Shown in pieces: positions 60,332 through 64,000 of a DNA stretch of 64,000 nucleotides. The DNA comes from Odoribacter lunatus. GTDB lineage: Bacteria > Bacteroidota > Bacteroidia > Bacteroidales > Marinifilaceae. The DNA lies in NCBI RefSeq assembly GCF_943193135.1, contig NZ_CALPCZ010000004.1, positions 1 through 64,000 of the forward strand. The letters are read 5' to 3'. The position numbers and the translations under genes are program-made. The notes below the pieces were generated by a model. It ran no database searches, was not told the DNA's origin, and saw nothing but the letters and a program-made list of their open reading frames with translations. Numbering within the stretch: position 1 is the stretch's first letter; each line of letters starts with the position of its first letter.

Positions 60332-60350
60332 AAAATAAAATACAATAAAA

Positions 60351-61007
60351 ATGAAACGACTCGTCATATTCGATTTGGACGGAACACTGCTTAATTCGCT
60401 GGAAGATTTGAGAGCTGCCGCCAATTATGCATTAAAATGTTTCGGATACCCGGGACACGATTTGGAAGCCTATCGGTATTTTGTCGGTAACGGTATTACC
60501 AAACTAATTGAACGAGCCCTCCCCACCAACGCAAGAGCAACAGAAAATATCATGCAGGTAAGAAAGGTGTTTATTGACTATTATCAAGCGCATAAAACGA
60601 TGCTGACCCGCCCTTATCCGGGAATATGCGAGTTGCTGTATCTGTTACGCCAACGGGGAATTATCCTGGCGGTTGCTTCCAATAAGTTCCATGAAGCGAC
60701 CTGCGACCTGATTCATTTTTATTTCGGAGACAATACTTTTGATGTGGTCTCGGGACAAAAAGAGGGTATTCCCGCCAAACCACATCCGGATATGCTGGAA
60801 CATATATTGAAGGTAACAGGAGTAAAAAAAGAAGAGGCCCTATATGTGGGAGACTCGGAAGTAGATATGCACACAGCCACAAACTGCGGCATTGAATCTG
60901 TCGGAGTTACGTGGGGATTCCGTCCCCGTAAAGAATTGGAAAGCAGCGGAGCAAATCATATCGCAGACCAACCTGCGGACATCATAAACTGGTTAAAAGA
61001 ATCATAA
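60351..61007 (+). CDS. gph: Phosphoglycolate phosphatase-like HAD hydrolase
   Basis: A 218-residue HAD-superfamily phosphatase. The catalytic D8-x-D10 is in FDLDGTLLNS, motif II in ILAVASNKFHE, and motifs III/IV in AKPHPDML and YVGDSEVDMHTATNCG. The helical cap after motif I and the VGVTWGFRPRKELE segment fit the Gph group, which removes 2-phosphoglycolate made in DNA repair. Substrate is inferred from family resemblance only; related HADs act on other phosphates. It stands alone with its own promoter and overlaps the next gene by 6 bp at the 3' ends. Confidence 0.88.
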   Translation: MKRLVIFDLDGTLLNSLEDLRAAANYALKCFGYPGHDLEAYRYFVGNGITKLIERALPTNARATENIMQVRKVFIDYYQAHKTMLTRPYPGICELLYLLRQRGIILAVASNKFHEATCDLIHFYFGDNTFDVVSGQKEGIPAKPHPDMLEHILKVTGVKKEEALYVGDSEVDMHTATNCGIESVGVTWGFRPRKELESSGANHIADQPADIINWLKES

Positions 61008-61586
61008 TAATCCCAACTCCTTGAACATCTGCCCGTAAACAGCGGCTTTTTCCTCCAAAGGTTTCGGATAAGCCCTCGAAGAAGAAGGCATGCGATATAA
61101 TCTTAAACGACGAGCAAGATAATCAAATTCGGCATACTCTCCCACTTTGGGTGCCACCACGGGAAGCAACTCCAACAAAGTATCGGTGGCTTTCTGGCCG
61201 GTAGTCACAATAGCCCGGCACGAAGAAAGAAACTGCAACGCCTTTTCTATATCCAACGGTTTTATCACTTCCAGATACTGATCGGAGGCATTCCCTTTAC
61301 GCCTCACAATCTCCACCGCCGTATCCGACAGAGCAATTCCCTTCTCTGTCAAAAAAGCACATATACGTTCTTTGTCAAAAGCCTTCTTTGTTTCTGAAAG
61401 AAAATACTCTTTATTCCCGTAAAAAACAATTCCCATAATCCTCCACATATCATTCTGCAAATTGGGATAATAAAAATCCATCGACCACCTTGCTTTTTGC
61501 GGAGGAAAGCTACCCAACATCAATATGCCAGCCCCTTTCGGGAAAAAAGGCTCCAAAGGATGTATTTCCGACAGACTGTTTTCCAT
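61002..61586 (-). CDS. Uracil-DNA glycosylase-family protein
   Basis: A 194-residue protein with the start PFFPKGAGILMLGSFPPQKARWSMDFYYPNLQNDMWRIMG, which carries the GSFPP-type active-site turn and aromatic cluster seen in a Mug-like branch of the uracil-DNA glycosylase superfamily. AIVTTGQKATDTLLEL and RLYRMPSSSRAYPKP form the second half; PSSSRAY replaces the canonical His-Pro-Ser loop. It likely excises damaged bases, but the exact lesion is unknown. It starts 1 bp before the stop of the barrel-protein gene upstream. Confidence 0.82.
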   Translation of the reverse strand: MENSLSEIHPLEPFFPKGAGILMLGSFPPQKARWSMDFYYPNLQNDMWRIMGIVFYGNKEYFLSETKKAFDKERICAFLTEKGIALSDTAVEIVRRKGNASDQYLEVIKPLDIEKALQFLSSCRAIVTTGQKATDTLLELLPVVAPKVGEYAEFDYLARRLRLYRMPSSSRAYPKPLEEKAAVYGQMFKELGLL

Positions 61587-64000
61587 TTAAAACTCGTCTT
61601 CCATTTGATTCATCTGATTGCTGTTCTCTTGTTGAGAAGAACGGGCACGTTGCGATTTACGTCCCATCTGCATATTTCCGAAACTATATGTAAGAGTGAA
61701 ACGCACCGTACGCCCCATTCGCCAGTTTTCACTCTTTTGGGCAAATCCAGCTCCGGAAGTTTCCGTCTTCCATTTCCGTGAATTCAACAAATCCCGACCA
61801 TTAATACTCATACTGAGTTTCTTATCCAAAAACGATTTTCTCAAACCGGCATCCAAGGAATAATTTGCATCCCGATGTCCCTGGGCTATCAGTTGGCGGG
61901 AGTTGTAATTTCCTGTTAATTGCAAAGAAAAAGAAGCCGGTAATGCCACATTGGCAATCATCCTCGCCGTCCACGAAAAATCCTCATTCCCTTCCCCTAC
62001 AACCGGTTTTTCCGCACCTTCCGGCAAATAAGAAAATCCATCCAGCTTGCTATAATATAAATTTAATGTGGTCGTCAAATCCAATACCCGTCCGAAGTTA
62101 TTTTTTGCAACGAACTCAGCTCCGGCAGACTGTGTCTGTGCCACATTCTCAAATGTACTCTTCATTATCTGGTCCTCAATATAACTAATTCGCTGAATAA
62201 CATCCTCCGTATTCCGATAATACAATGAAACGGATAACGTATGATTATCCCAATTCTTAATATAATTCAATTCATAGGAATTGGAATATTGCGGAGACAA
62301 ATAAGGATTACCGAAAGAGATATTCGTAGAGTCGGTAATATTCAAGAACGGATTAAGCTGTCCTCCCCACGGCCGGGAAATACGGCGCGTATAATTCAAT
62401 TGAATCTCATGTCCGGCAGGCAATTCATAAGAAAGAAATACACTGGGGAATAAACTGAAATAATCATTTTTATGCCACGGTTTATCTCCTTTCGTCTCAC
62501 CATATCCCAATGATTTTGTTGTAACCTGCGAATACTCTTCCCGCAAACCAAGCTGAAAGCCGAACTTTTCAATCCGTCCGGAATAAGTAAAATAAGCCGC
62601 ATGAATATCCTGATCATAGAGAAAACGGTTATACAACGCCGGATCAGGAGTAGCCTCCGCCTCCGTCAGTCCCGAAAAAGTCTCTACCGGGCTATTTTGA
62701 CGCGAAAATGTTCCTTTGTATCCCGCTTCAATTTTACTATTTTTACTAAATTCATTCAAATAATCACCCTGCACCTCCCAGGAATGAGAACGCACATCAT
62801 TTTTCTGTCGCTGGTAAGAATAAAATTCAGCCCCATCCGTAAATAGCGAATATTGATTGTAGACACTGGCTCCGTCCATATTCCATTTATTCCAGGAAAC
62901 AGACAAATCCAAATTACTCTTCTCACTGAAATCATGTTTATATCCCAACTCTATATTTCCACCGGTCATATCATTATCTGAAGTTGAAATACGGGTACTG
63001 TTGATAAATGACCCCGGTACGGAACTTTCATAAAAAATCCTATTTTTCTGATAACGTCCTCCGAACATACCGAATGCCCCCCAATTAAAATGATCCTTCT
63101 TTGTCAAATGATAAGTCAAACCTGCACGGGCAAACAACGGTCCACCGTGTCCGTCATTTTTTGAATGTTGGTTTAAATAAGAAACAGCCTCCCCTGCCTC
63201 ATTTAAATTATTACGCTTAGACACGCCTCCCCCTTCAAACATTCTCCTCCGATATCCCAGGCTAGCATAAGCATCCCATTTCCCGGTATTAAAATTGATA
63301 TTACCGCTGGCATTCCATCCGCCCCGCGTATCCACCCCGGCTTGCAAACTTCCGTAATAACCCGCCTTTCTATCCTGTTTCAGTACAATATTGATAATTC
63401 CGGAAGTTCCCTCCGGACTATATTTTGCCGAAGGATTGGTAAGCACTTCTATTTTTTCAATACTTTCCGCAGGTAATTGCTCCAAAATCTGTGCCCGGTT
63501 ATCTGCCGAAAGTCCGGACGCTTTCCCATTAATCCAAATTGTCACACTAGAGCTCCCTCGCAAAGACACTTCTCCGTCATTATCCACTTCGACAGAAGGA
63601 ATATTACTCAACACGTCACTTGCCGAACCGCCTGTAGAGGAGATGTTTTGATCTACATTAAATACCTTTTTATCTATTTCAAACTTCATCTGTGAACGCT
63701 GTCCGGTAATCTTCACTTCCTCCAGCATCTGGCTATCATTTTTTAAAGAAAGAGCCGCAAAATTCACATCTTTCTTTTGCGGCGTAATAGTAAAATTCTT
63801 TTCCAATGTATTATACCCGATAAATGAAACGACCAAAACATAGGAACCCGGCTCCAGATTCGCTATATGAAACATTCCCATCTGGTCCGTAATTGTACCC
63901 GTCAAAGGTGTCGGAGAATCCACTTTCCGTACACCAACATTTACAAACTCCATCGCCTCTCCCGTTTTTCCATCCGTTACCTTTCCTTTTACACTCCCGA
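61587..64000 (-). CDS. Outer-membrane beta-barrel protein with carboxypeptidase-like domain, 5' end outside window
   Basis: The frame is open to the window edge; an internal Met at 63953 lies inside the carboxypeptidase D regulatory-like domain (GKVTDGKTGEAMEFVNVGV), so the true start is beyond 64000. Visible parts are this domain, a plug-like region (NISSTGGSASDVLSNIPSVEVD, VTIWINGKASGLSADNRAQ, NPSAKYSPEGTSGIINIVL) and a barrel of about 550 residues, followed by a polar tail. It is in the same OMP_b-brl group as the 53279 gene, which suggests a paralogue. No SusD partner is visible. Ligand unknown. Confidence 0.9.
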   Translation of the reverse strand, partial: GSVKGKVTDGKTGEAMEFVNVGVRKVDSPTPLTGTITDQMGMFHIANLEPGSYVLVVSFIGYNTLEKNFTITPQKKDVNFAALSLKNDSQMLEEVKITGQRSQMKFEIDKKVFNVDQNISSTGGSASDVLSNIPSVEVDNDGEVSLRGSSSVTIWINGKASGLSADNRAQILEQLPAESIEKIEVLTNPSAKYSPEGTSGIINIVLKQDRKAGYYGSLQAGVDTRGGWNASGNINFNTGKWDAYASLGYRRRMFEGGGVSKRNNLNEAGEAVSYLNQHSKNDGHGGPLFARAGLTYHLTKKDHFNWGAFGMFGGRYQKNRIFYESSVPGSFINSTRISTSDNDMTGGNIELGYKHDFSEKSNLDLSVSWNKWNMDGASVYNQYSLFTDGAEFYSYQRQKNDVRSHSWEVQGDYLNEFSKNSKIEAGYKGTFSRQNSPVETFSGLTEAEATPDPALYNRFLYDQDIHAAYFTYSGRIEKFGFQLGLREEYSQVTTKSLGYGETKGDKPWHKNDYFSLFPSVFLSYELPAGHEIQLNYTRRISRPWGGQLNPFLNITDSTNISFGNPYLSPQYSNSYELNYIKNWDNHTLSVSLYYRNTEDVIQRISYIEDQIMKSTFENVAQTQSAGAEFVAKNNFGRVLDLTTTLNLYYSKLDGFSYLPEGAEKPVVGEGNEDFSWTARMIANVALPASFSLQLTGNYNSRQLIAQGHRDANYSLDAGLRKSFLDKKLSMSINGRDLLNSRKWKTETSGAGFAQKSENWRMGRTVRFTLTYSFGNMQMGRKSQRARSSQQENSNQMNQMEDEF

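Overview
The window is chromosomal DNA from a Bacteroidales bacterium, probably a gut commensal. This rests on several signs: outer-membrane barrel receptors with carboxypeptidase-like N-domains, DUF1573, DUF5606, DUF5686 and DUF3244 proteins, a GH92 mannosidase, an OM-type thiamine uptake locus, and promoters of the Bacteroidota type (a TAnnTTTG box, sometimes with an upstream TTTG). The genus cannot be fixed by reading alone.

Layout. 1-1,900: the 5' part of a secreted formylglycine-generating-enzyme-like protein, then a gene-free stretch with two unusual palindromic repeat elements. 1,900-6,400: housekeeping run (AMP nucleosidase, DUF1573 lipoprotein, YajC, YbbR-like, CoaE, DUF5606, TrmN6). 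6,600-10,000: ROK glucokinase and GH92 alpha-mannosidase. 9,990-18,900: surface-glycan locus with UDP-galactopyranose mutase, a probable galactofuranosyltransferase, Wzi-like protein, IspD/TarI-like cytidylyltransferase, then a unit with its own promoter holding a HisC/CobD-like PLP enzyme, LicC-like cytidylyltransferase, LicD, a GT4 and a sugar kinase. These last genes look like a pathway that makes, CDP-activates and attaches a phospho-amino-alcohol. 18,900-29,300: folA, a GT90 transferase, thyA, O-methyltransferase, M16 peptidase, trigger factor, tRNA-Leu(UAG), lptB, a DUF5686 protein and kdsD. 29,500-48,400: recQ, an ECF sigma with a TonB-like partner, transporters (YidE/AspT-like, NhaP2-like, MgtC, MATE), two acyltransferase-fold proteins, a fimbrillin-like lipoprotein with a C-terminal carbohydrate-binding-like domain, nagB, an RSH protein with a decayed synthetase domain, and a TPP-riboswitch-controlled thiamine module (receptor, PnuT, thiamine pyrophosphokinase).

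48,400-60,300 is the accessory region and the most interesting part. It is visibly more AT-rich and contains gene scars, an IS-end-like palindrome, a secreted protein made of two TonB-C-like repeats, a toxin-antitoxin pair whose toxin has lost its middle, and a compact operon that looks like a ribosomally made, radical-SAM-modified peptide system. The operon holds two small double-glycine leader peptides (one of them very short), a radical SAM/SPASM enzyme, an outer-membrane barrel protein, a C39-peptidase ABC exporter and a miniature membrane-fusion-like protein. It is preceded by a stand-alone LytTR-domain regulator and a small DUF3244 protein, and beyond a terminator lies a TPR/helix-turn-helix lipoprotein. 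A 42-bp near-identical direct repeat brackets almost all of this island.

60,300-64,000: phosphoglycolate phosphatase, a DNA-glycosylase-family protein and a second outer-membrane barrel protein that runs off the end of the window.
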